DNA from: Sipunculus nudus
Lineage: Eukaryota > Annelida > Sipuncula > Golfingiida > Sipunculidae
Assembly: GCA_026874595.1 (NCBI GenBank)
Contig: CM049321.1
Location: 25,845,479 to 25,909,478, forward strand
DNA: 64,000 bases
Direction of reading: 5' to 3'
The position numbers were made by a program, and so were the translations under genes. The notes below the pieces were generated by a model. The model was not told where the DNA came from. It searched no databases and saw only the letters and a list, made by a program, of their open reading frames with translations. Shown here piece by piece: positions 50,601 to 59,255 of the stretch (the first letter of the stretch is position 1; the number at the start of each line of letters is the position of its first letter).

Positions 50601-52533
50601 GAGATACTCGAGTTACTGAGGGGTTTTCTCCCTTTATAGACCAAGAGCATACACAGGTTAGAACCCCACCCAAGTGCATACATGGGGTGGTGACTATAAA
50701 ATGTACTCTCAGATATATCCAACATTTTATAGTCACCCTTGGTGGCTATTTCCCTCTGAGAAGATTGTGCAAACCCTGCTGATAAATAAAGGATGTATAG
50801 GTAGAATAAACATAGTTTAAGCTGCATATTATTCTTAATATCTCTTTTATTCCTTCCTTCTGATATATCAGAAGAACCGCTAGAATATTTTGTGAGAACA
50901 TAATCAAGTATTGCTCGGGTCCCCTGGTGTGTAATTCCCAACCTTGCACCAAGGCAAAAAAAAAACTAGAATATCAGCAAAAGCTGACAAAAGCCCTCAG
51001 CCAAAAGAACAGTGTTTAGAGGTGGTAACAGTAACAAGTACTAAATATCTGTTCTCACATGGATGTATATCTGTACATGTCTCAGTTATAAATTTAAAAT
51101 GGAGAGGTATGTACCATGATTCATAACAATCCACCAAATGCTTCCTGAAAAATAAGCTTCTAAGTTTTATTCTATTATGAGCTCTGTGACCTTGAAAAGT
51201 AGGTCAAGGTCACCCATATTCGAACATGAACGAGATTTTTATCGATATACATCTTCACCGAAGATATAAAATTCCTATTGTGAATCCTTTTAGAGATATC
51301 CCTCTCACAAAGCCAAAGTTGAAAAATCCAAGAAAAATTCAATAAAAAATCAGAAATTGCAGGTGGCGCCCCCAAACTTGTGCAGCAGTTACAGACCATC
51401 AGTCCCTATGATCATACTAAGTATTGTGAAAATCCATCCAATGGTTCCTGAGAAATAAGCTTCTAAATGTTTTTTCTATAATCAGCTCTAAAACATAGAA
51501 AAATAGGTCAAGGTCACCCATCTTCGAACTTGACCGAGATTTTGTCAATATACATCTTCACCGAAAAAATAAAATTCTTAAGGTGAATCCTTTTCGGGAT
51601 ATCCCGCTCACAAGCCCAAAGTTGAAAAATCAGATAAAAATTCATTAAAAATCAGAAATTGTAGGTGGCGCCACCAAACTTGTATAGCAGGTACAGACTA
51701 TCAGTCCCAATAATCATAGTAAGTTTTGTGAAAATCCACCAAATGGTTCCTGAGTAATAAGCATCTAAGTGTTTTTCTATAATCTGCTCTAAAATGTAGA
51801 AAAATAGGTCAAGGTCACCCATCTTCGAACTTGACCGAGATTTTGTCGATATACATCTTTACCGAGAAAATAAAATTCTGACGGTGAATCCTTTTCAAGA
51901 TATCCCGCTCACAAGGTAAAAGTTAACGGACGCCGGACGGACGGACGGACAGCTTGGGTGACGACAATAGCCCATCAGCCTAAGGGCTGAGGGCTAAAAA
52001 CAATGTTCTGAGGGGTAGTGGAACTGACAGCATTTGCGTCATGATGTTATGAACTAAATTATGTATGTCATTATGACATCATCTTTGAACACTGATGAAT
52101 GATTGTGGTTAAGAGGTGGTTTTGTGTTGTCCGTTGATTTATTAATATTATTACAGCTTTTGTTCCAGATAATGAAACATATTCTTTCTGGTTGGAACGG
52201 CATTATCAGATTTCTAACAATGGCCACGCCCCCTCTGAACGGAACGGTCCCCTAACCACCACCTTCCCCACCGTGACCAGTGACGGCCTTGACCATTCAA
52301 GCAGACGGACTTTCCGCACTGTGTCAAAATGACAAGAAAGAGAGGCAAAGTGAAGTCACGTATCATCAATTAGACAGCTTGAGAAACCGGCAGTTTGTTC
52401 GTTAAAGAGTCAGAAAATCACATGCACTTTACGTTTAAATTACAAACTGGTTCCCTGTCGAAGCCAGCATGTAGGAAAATACTCACAAATTATCGAACTT
52501 GGACAGCCGCTTGAACGTCTTCAGATCCGCCAT
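35510..52533 (-). CDS. TMBIM6: TMBIM6 / Bax inhibitor-1, complete seven-exon gene
   Basis: Seven exons (52533-52487, 42270-42162, 41711-41542, 38986-38889, 38296-38217, 36974-36874, 35609-35510) join with GT-AG sites and matching phases into 705 nt, 234 residues plus TAG. Vertebrate TMBIM6 is about 237 residues. The chain starts [15 protein letters not shown] and carries the family signatures [22 protein letters not shown] (split here: NEKQRFGY, then MLGFAFLSG), [20 protein letters not shown] and [16 protein letters not shown]. Several hydrophobic segments fit a multi-pass ER membrane protein. Asp185 (YDTQ) and Asp210 (FIDF) match the acidic pair that controls the calcium leak. The basic tail [10 protein letters not shown] matches the lysine-rich tail of animal BI-1. 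The family protects against ER-stress-induced death and lowers ER calcium. Intron 1 is 10.2 kb and full of repeats. Confidence 0.97.
35680..36010 (+). repeat. Tandem repeat, period about 144 bp, TGACCTCATTAAATATGC box
   Basis: Three units in TMBIM6 intron 6, with boxes at 35689, 35833 and 35976. Each continues GTGGATTTTGCTG.GAATTAA and CATCAAAATCCAT. The same family occurs at 42860-43320, and a fragment ends the window (63955-64000). Confidence 0.75.
36874..36974 (-). CDS. TMBIM6: TMBIM6 exon 6
   Basis: Residues 169-201 plus two bases of Trp202. Carries the YDTQ acidic site (Asp185). Donor GTAGGT. Confidence 0.97.
38217..38296 (-). CDS. TMBIM6: TMBIM6 exon 5
   Basis: Residues 143-168 ([18 protein letters not shown] and following), a membrane segment. 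Donor GTAAGT. Confidence 0.97.
38889..38986 (-). CDS. TMBIM6: TMBIM6 exon 4
   Basis: Residues 110-141, with the [17 protein letters not shown] segment. It begins with the last base of Ser109 and ends with the first base of Gly142. Donor GTAACT. Confidence 0.97.
39017..39330. mobile_element. piggyBac-like MITE, partial copy in TMBIM6 intron 3
   Basis: It starts after TTAA (39017-39020) with ATGGACCTAATCACC. It matches the copies at 3661 and 53619 through GAAATAAAATGGTACCTGCC, GTGCTAAAAATAGTGGACC and CATAAACACAGAGTG, then again at about 39288-39318. The right end and its TTAA were not identified, so the copy is probably truncated or rearranged. Confidence 0.65.
39331..41541. other. Rest of TMBIM6 intron 3, nothing specific
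   Basis: AT-rich intron with homopolymer runs. A weak ATTTGCATTTAAA cluster lies near 41265-41345. No gene or clear repeat is seen. Confidence 0.4.
41542..41711 (-). CDS. TMBIM6: TMBIM6 exon 3
   Basis: Residues 53-108 plus two bases of codon 109. Contains [15 protein letters not shown] and [12 protein letters not shown]. Donor GTAAGT. Confidence 0.97.
42162..42270 (-). CDS. TMBIM6: TMBIM6 exon 2
   Basis: Residues 16-52, containing [20 protein letters not shown], the first membrane segment. CAG acceptor on one side, GTAAGT donor on the other. Confidence 0.97.
42860..43320 (+). repeat. Tandem repeat, period about 140-147 bp, second site of the TGACCTCATTAAATATGC family
   Basis: Boxes lie at 42864, 43011, 43151 and 43288 in TMBIM6 intron 1, each followed by ATGGATTTTGCTGAGAATT-like sequence. 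Same family as 35680-36010. Confidence 0.75.
43570..44470 (+). repeat. Three tandem units of about 280 bp
   Basis: Units start near 43578, 43861 and 44138. Each has GGTGGCGCCACCTGT, AAGCTATCC, GTATACACATGC, AAACCACTGCAGAGATATGAG, ACAGATGGACACTGTGCAAA, a second GCAGGTGGC.CCACCATTTT and TTTCCTGATTGGTC. The open frames across the units arise because the unit is well conserved; they show no domain. Confidence 0.85.
44480..46790. other. TMBIM6 intron 1, nothing specific
   Basis: No gene or strong repeat. A short tandem copy, TGTGACCCGATAATTGGTGTAA, occurs twice at about 44499-44545 (the motif is given here in halves TGTGACCCGAT and AATTGGTGTAA). Confidence 0.4.
46790..47200. repeat. Two direct copies of an imperfect hairpin repeat
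   Basis: Copies at about 46795-46890 and 47105-47190 share GAAATCTGTCGAAAT-like sequence, GTGTGGGTTCA, AAGTTGAATG, TAATGCACT and ACCCACATTT.T..GGCATAAAAAT. In the first copy GTGGGTTCA and TGAACCCAC can pair as a perfect 9-bp stem. Confidence 0.65.
47210..48910. other. TMBIM6 intron 1, purine/pyrimidine patches only
   Basis: GGGAAGAA and TTCTTCCC motifs cluster at 47935-48035 and 48365-48465. No gene is seen; the 123-residue minus-strand frame at 48263-48634 has no recognisable feature. Confidence 0.4.
48915..50600 (+). repeat. Tandem array of about 180-bp units with an inserted different unit
   Basis: About seven units recur near 48930, 49095, 49610, 49790, 49970, 50150 and 50335. Each has GTACATGTG.ATTTGTCATGAAAATT, TTTTCATGAAATTTTCTA, AGTAGGTCAACTGGGAC, ACTCGATCTGTAACTGGTCA, TGCCCACACACCAAAAATCAG and TATCTGCAGGCATTGCGAAA. 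A unit of the 51060-52005 family, with GGACGG tail and stem-loop, is inserted at about 49265-49600. The array ends in GGACGGAAGGACGGACATG. Confidence 0.85.
51060..52005 (+). repeat. Three tandem units of about 300 bp ending in a GGACGG tail and stem-loop
   Basis: Units start near 51115, 51420 and 51715. Each has AATCCACCAAATG.TTCCTGA, AATAGGTCAAGGTCACCCAT, TCGATATACATCTTCACCGA, GATATCCCGCTCACAA and CAGGTGGCGCCACCAAACTTGT. The last unit breaks off at CTCACAAGGTAAAAGTTAAC, followed by GGACGGACGGACGG, and ends in a stem-loop at 51969-51995 followed by AAAA. Confidence 0.85.
52487..52533 (-). CDS. TMBIM6: TMBIM6 exon 1 (coding part)
   Basis: ATG at 52533-52531, residues 1-15 plus two bases of codon 16. 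The donor GTGAGT occupies 52486-52481. Confidence 0.95.
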
Positions 52534-52770
52534 TTTGGAAATTCCCCTACGTAGGCCGCTTATGCCAAGCGAAAATGAAGTCAACGCAAACAAAGCTGAC
52601 AGCTGGCCGCTTATATCAACAGATAAATCAAATATTTTTATTTTGGGAACTGCTGGGTCCTTTTATCGTTACAAACGCGTATCTCTGATCTGCCTGATGT
52701 TATTTTGATGCCATCTAGTCTTGCTGTTATAATACAAGTGCATGAGTTATGACGTAACTGAAGGCTTGAC
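52534..52770 (-). promoter_or_regulatory. TMBIM6 upstream region with two TGACGT motifs
   Basis: This is the region just before the start codon, where the promoter or 5' UTR must lie. TTACGTCA (minus strand of 52750-52757), a CRE/ATF-type octamer, lies about 220 bp from the ATG. A second TGACGT is at about 52768-52773. No TATA box is evident. Eight-base sites arise by chance, so this is only suggestive. Confidence 0.35.
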
Positions 52771-52899
52771 GTTTGGTTGGAGAACGTTCCATACCCTGTG
52801 AATACGTGTCAAAAGGTGGCTGGGTGTGAGTCACGGGGTTGGGGGGGGGATTTTCTAGGTGACGCAGGTGTGACATCTGATGAAATTCAAACACGCACC

Positions 52900-52941
52900 T
52901 ATATATATATATATATAGGTATGATACCGGTACTATACGAG

Positions 52942-52973
<32 letters not shown>

Positions 52974-52988
52974 TATTATATATATACT
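52900..52988. repeat. (AT)n microsatellites
   Basis: Two AT tracts (52901-52917 and about 52941-52988) separated by about 23 bp. Confidence 0.9.
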
Positions 52989-53614
52989 ATGTTCACAGAT
53001 CTATCCAGTATTACGAATCTATGCAGAAAACTGGTATTTATCATTTATAAAATGAATAAATTTAGAATATCTATAAAGTATTTTTATATTGAGGGATTCA
53101 AATGATATTAAGTGACAAAAAAGTCAGAATTACATGTTCATGTTATTACTTAAATATATGGATATTCAGGGGGTTCATATGAAAGAACTGATGAAATAAA
53201 TACCTGGAAATTTTCTGAGCATGTAGCCTTGGGATGGTTTAACCGTATTTGTGAAAAGATAAAAGGAACAGAAAATGTATACAGACAAAAAATGTTGGTG
53301 ACAATGTCCGTCTTATGAAAAGTTTAGATCAATTAATCAAACTTAAAAATCCATGCAGCAATTATTGTGACAAATATTAATATGATTTTTTTTTATCAAA
53401 ATGGTGCAATTATGGTTAAAATTAACACATGTAAGTGATATTTTTACAATGAAGCTGTCAAATTGTTTAAACCATGCATTGTGACAGGCCTGGGATATAG
53501 ATTTAATAGATGTACACTATTTCATTATTTTCATCCACAGCCAAATATATGTCATATATGTATATGACAGCTGAGCTTAAAAGGTGCACATCATTACCAT
53601 TTATTTAAATTTCA

Positions 53615-54144
53615 TTAAAGGGGCCTAATCACCGATAAAGCATTTGAATAAACACGAAAAAATAGCCTCTTCTCTTTGAAATAAATAGGTACCTACTTAA
53701 ATTTTGCCCTGAAACCATTGGCATACACCTGTACACGAGTGTCAATAACAGTGGACTAGACATGATCACAGGTGTCAACATAAACACAGTGCATGGGACT
53801 GTGTTCACAGCCTGGGCCATATCATATTTCAATCTGAAGATACCCTAACTGACTCAGCCCAAAAAAATGTAATAGGGGCCTACATGTTCCCACTGGCTGA
53901 GACATCTGTTATCTGTTGCTCATACACAAAATTGGACCTCCAGCCATACTAGCGGCCTTGTTATTGTAAACAGACACACGTGGACTGTGTTTACATGCAA
54001 AACCATAACAAAGTGTTAAACAGCTCACAGGGAGGTACTGAGCCATGTGCTGGGATAGTTTTGCCTATAAATTTTTGTATGCAGCAATGTTAACAGAAAA
54101 TGTGAAAGAATCAGTATAATATTGCTCCTGATATCGTCTCTTAA
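53615..54144. mobile_element. piggyBac-like MITE, second complete copy
   Basis: Element 53619-54140 (522 bp) between TTAA at 53615-53618 and TTAA at 54141-54144. It is colinear with 3661-4124 over its whole length: AGGGGCC.AATCACC start, AAATAGC.TCTTC, TGTCAACATAAACAC, GGCCTTGTT.T.GTAAACAGAC, ATATTGCTCCTGAT end. The same orientation and ends in two places mark it as a mobile family. Confidence 0.85.
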
Positions 54145-54329
54145 AGTAGGTTTAATTAAGCTACCCACAATTAACATGCATCATCACCAGGAGTCCATGA
54201 CCTTATTTCAGGTTTCAAAGATTTCCTAAGGACCTTTGCAAGTATCAAGATAAAACGTTTTTGATTCAATGATTATAATTTGTGCTGGGCTAACAGATAG
54301 CCAGACAGATGGAAGGACAATGGACAAAG

Positions 54330-54740
54330 ACATAGCAAAAAGGGCAGCATGACAGAAAGACATCAGGACTGAAACAGTGTCTGAGAGGCAGTGTGATTAA
54401 AAGACTGTATGACAGAAAGACAGCATGGCTGAAAGACAGTGCAGCTCAAAGACAGCATGACTGACAGTGTGACAGAACTTAAAGACCATAGGACTGAAAT
54501 ACTCTGTGACTGAGAGACTGGTGATTGAAAGAGAGCGCGACTTTAAAAGCAGAGTGAATGAAAGACAGTATGATAAAAAGACAGCATGATTGAAAGACAG
54601 CATAGTAGCAAGACTGACTGAAAGATATCATGACAGAAAGACAGTATGACTGAAATACTGTGACTGAAAGACGTGACTGAAAGACAGCATGACTTGAATA
54701 GCAGGTGAATGTAGGACGGTATGATTGTACGACCACATGA
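54330..54740. repeat. Degenerate minisatellite of GACTGAAAGACAGTATGA-like units
   Basis: Roughly twenty imperfect copies of a unit of about 20 bp (GAAAGACAGCATGACT variants). The minus-strand open frames rich in FQSY and CLSVM are products of this repeat. Confidence 0.8.
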
Positions 54741-54744
54741 ATTA

Positions 54745-55458
54745 AGTAAGCTGTGCTAAAAAAATTGCAGCTGAAAAGTTTTGACTGGCAGGTGAACAGG
54801 CACTGTGCATTGTATTATTTATGGGAAAATATACCACACATCAAACCATCTGCTGTGGATAAAGTGTTTGTATTTACATAGAGTTTCTTAATTCCAGTGT
54901 GTGATTGTGTGTGAGATTGTTGATGTATAGCAGATAATATATATAAAGGAAACAAAATGGTATATAAATGGCTAATAAATTTATATTTGGCACAAAAAAA
55001 TGTACATATAACTTAAACATTTTTTTTGCAAATGTCTTATAAGAAATATATTGTTACATTTTCTAGATCAACAGCTTTTTAAAGAGATGGAAATGTTTTT
55101 CCTCTTTAGTATGAACATTGTATTCATTTGTAATATCACACTGTGTCACGCACATTGCAAAATGGATTTAAACTAAAAGGTATAACAATCAGAACTGATT
55201 AAAAAGGTTTAACAGGTGTGTGATGACACAGGTTCCTATAAGTATCATGAGATACACTCCTCAGTATTTGATTATCATGTAAACTGCTATAAACAAAATT
55301 TTATTACTGCAGCAGCATCATTTATTGTTAAAATACATTCTAAAATATAAACATGATGATGTTTCATGAGAATTAAATATCTGGGCAGTTAGAATATTCA
55401 CACAAGTTCAACACATATTGTGACAAACATAACATTTTATCCCATGTCCCATACTGGT

Positions 55459-55546
<88 letters not shown>

Positions 55547-56040
55547 AGGATAACCTTTATTGAAGGTTATGACATTACAGTATATGACTATACATGCTAC
55601 ATGTCACACACTCTGACATATATATTATGATACATTATAGTTTAAATTCAAAGTCAATGTCATTACCTGTTCATAAAAAGAAAACAAGACTTCCTTTGAT
55701 GATTTTTTTTAAACAATTTAATGCTTCAATCAAAAGTGTATGTTATCAGAAAAACAGACACCATGCAAATTGTTTCAGACCAATGAATTTCACCTTGTAT
55801 GCTTTTCATGGCACTAAAAACTATTTGTCCTATGTCCTTTGCCCTATGTTTCTATTAAATAATCTAATCTCTACTGACAAGGACATATCTATATGTATAT
55901 GTACATCAGCATATCATTTCAGTCCCTTGGTCATATACTGATTATGTACTGGTCATGTACTCCTCAAAATCACTTCTACCTTACCACTAGGGTTTTGTAA
56001 AGATGCAACTTATTTGAATGATCATCGTTACCTCAGTCAA
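54745..56040. other. Intergenic with (AT)n tract, no gene seen
   Basis: Contains an (AT)n tract at 55462-55543. The 115-residue frame at 55594-55941 has no recognisable domain and AT-driven composition. Confidence 0.5.
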
Positions 56041-56044
56041 GGGA

Positions 56045-56285
56045 GCAGAATAGGGTCATAACATTAGTCAGGAAAAGGTCATAACTAGAGTCAGAAAAAG
56101 GTCATAATTAGAATCAGAAAAAGATCATATTTAGATACAGAAAAAAGGTCATAATTAGAGTCAGAAAAAGGTCATAATTAGAGTAAGAAAAGTGTCATAA
56201 TTAGAGACAGAAAAAGGTTATAATAAGAGACAGAAAAAAGGTCATTATTAGAGTAAAAAAAGGCCATAATTAGAGTTAGATGTTG
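56045..56285. repeat. Minisatellite of about 23 bp, about ten copies
   Basis: The unit is GGTCATAATTAGAGTCAGAAAAA with point changes. It lies about 680 bp past the stop codon of the coiled-coil gene. Confidence 0.9.
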
Positions 56286-56962
56286 TGAACTAGTTCACAA
56301 TACAGTGCTGCCACTCTGATTCAATGGGAAAAAAGTATAAAATCTTTTAAGACAAAAAGTAAAAAATTGTCTGAAAAACGGGTATGAAAAAAAGTAAAAA
56401 TCAATGCCAAATAGGCAACTTTTGTACAATTTTACAGCATGTGATACTTCTAATCAAGTTTCAGGTATGAAAGTATATATTATTATCAATAATCAGTAGG
56501 CTGATGCCAACTATCTGATGAATGATCTTGCAGCACCATAATTGATTATAGTTTATTTGCACACTATTTAGGTTTTGGGATGAGGAAGCATATGCTTTCA
56601 TAACATTTTTTGTGAGCAAACTTGAGAAATTCATTGTTAACTGATAAATTCATACTTAAGTTACTAAATACACATATTGGCTATAGAATTATCAGATAAA
56701 TCGTTAACTGGAACCCTTGCAATGCACTGAAAAAGTGAAAATTGCAACAATTTAACCCTACAAATATGAAGCCAACCATAGTATATTGTTAGTATGCGGA
56801 CTACAATACACAGATGAATCACTGAATTGTATACCCTCTTGTGATAATACCATGTTACCCTGACAGTCATCAAGCAGGTTACTGTACACAATCACAGAGG
56901 TACATTAATGTCTATCTCATGATATTTGTTCTGAGCACTAATCATTTATAAGGCACACAAAG

Positions 56963-58184
56963 TCATAGTTTCAATGGTTTCCTAAGATTTGCCTGTATCT
57001 CTGCAATATTTGCATCTAATTTTGCCAGTCCTTCTCTGAATGCAACTTCATCTACTGTCCCGACAGAAGTCGTAGTACAGCCAGAATCACTCTCAGTCTC
57101 TCCGATAGTACTTAACGATTCTTCTATATCAGTGAACTTACATGAAGTGTTTGTATCAGTTAACTTTGCTGCTGTCGCTTTGGATGGAGCACCATTTTCA
57201 ATATTCTTCTGTGCCCCTTGATACTTTCTAAAATAGTCAGTAACACTATACCGCGATTGTTCAATTGAGGGGGCTGTCTCATTATGAGTGGTGTCATTGT
57301 TTTTGTCCAGAAAATGCCTCGGTGGCCAGCTTTGTGTGAATGACTCTGCTGGAATCCTCGGCAGAGGAAGCCCAGCCTTGCCAGGTTTCTTGGGTGAACT
57401 GCTACGAGGGGTTGTGACATTTTCTGAGGCACTTTTCTGCCATCTGGTGGCTAGAGAGGAAAGTAAATCCCTGACAGTAGGCCCTGAGGCTTCAGTATCC
57501 TCTCCAGTTGATTCTTTCCGAGTTTGAGGCTGCACAAACCCTGGTATATGTAAATACTGCGTCTCCTCAGCTCCGTCATCTTCGTAAAACAGCTCCCCAT
57601 CTTCCAAAAGAGGCACAGGGTGAGCTACAGCAGCCCCACCAGTAACAAATCTCTTCTCAGGCTCAGAAGCAGCAATAATAGGTTTCTGCTGAGTCTCCAT
57701 ATCAGATATTTCCTCGTGAAGCATATTATCTGCAGTTTGATACTGGGCAGCACCAATATTAACATCCTTTAATACTTGTTCCATTGGAGCAGCAGAGCTG
57801 TTCTGTTTATCAGACAGACCCCCACTGAGTTGCTGTTCCCGCCCTGTGTATGTGTCCACTTTTTTCTTGACAGACAATTTTCCACCGTGCTGCTTGTTAT
57901 GCTCTTCAAGAGCTGTCGTAGTCAGGTCAGATGTTTTGCTGGTGTTTCCAGATCCAAAGTAAGGTTTAGGAAGGCTGTTGAGGGCAGCAGACACTCGTTC
58001 AGCAAAGGACTGCTGATGCTGATGCTGCTCCTTGCTGGGGGTGTGTTCTTTTTTTGATACAGCAGCTGTTCTGACAACTTTGTTAGGGCTGGTTTTTGTA
58101 GTCAGTTCTTGTGTTTTCTGTGAGTCATTTGATCTCACTGACCTTGACATCCACTGACCTTGCAATTCATTCTCTAGGTCATTC
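56963..58184 (-). CDS. Coiled-coil gene, last exon
   Basis: 406 codons plus TGA. Acceptor CAATTTTAG before 58184. The split Arg codon joins ASELE to RNDLENELQGQW in frame, which supports the junction. Confidence 0.9.
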
Positions 58185-59184
58185 CTAAAATTGTAAAATA
58201 GTGTAATACAATCAAATACTGAAACAAAACATATTTCATATTTTTAACAAGCATTAATAATATAACTTTGAGAAAACTCAAACAATCAATCAATTACTTT
58301 AAATTCTTCACATTTTTTTTAATTATTCAATTAAATAAGGGGAGCTATCAAGAACAGTGAGCACTGAACTTAACAAGTTTTTCAATACATACCTCAATTT
58401 TAATTGATTGAATAAGTAAATCAGTGGCATTTACACATAAAAGATTAATTTTTCATTGTAACTGAAATTTAAAATCATGCAGAGAATGCATTTTCAAATC
58501 ACTGACCAAACAATTCATCTCAAACATTGACATATCAGAGGTTCACTTTTTTTCATTTGTAAATACAATTTTGGAGTATGTAGGGAATGAATTTTTGGTA
58601 ATCAAAATCTACTGAACAAGTGATGAATGGGAGAGCCATACAACCAGTGTGTCAAGCTTGCGAGCTACTTCCCAAACTCACACAAACACTAACACACATA
58701 TAACAGTGAATCATCTGTCAGTCCTAAATAATTTCCGAGCCCTATTATATACAAATGGAAATCTTGAGAGCCAGGGAAAACACATGATACTGTTTATAAC
58801 TTAAAGTGGCCTATTCTGATATCTGCCTTCTATTAAATGAAGAAAATTCCTCTGACTTCTCATAAAAATAAGCCAAAAGGTGCCAATCCCATATCGCACA
58901 AGCTGTCCACTTTGTTTATAAACATGAACATGTTTATAACATGCTGGGGGACCAACAAAATGGCTGCCAGTTGTAACCAAAACCTGCCCAAACAGGGGTT
59001 GTTATACTCTGAATGTTCACCTTTCCAATGGAAAAGCATTACTACAGGTTTTCTTTTCCACCTAAGATGCATCCCATCATCATATCAAGCTTTCAGTCAC
59101 ATTTCACTCGTGTAATCCTGATTCTGCATCTTACATGCCATCCTACATGCACACTTGCATGTAAAAAGAACTTAATATTTTTCA

Positions 59185-59255
<71 letters not shown>

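Noticed and set aside
54397-54736. Minus-strand frames rich in FQSY and CLSVM
   Set aside because: Products of the GAAAGACAG minisatellite, not protein.
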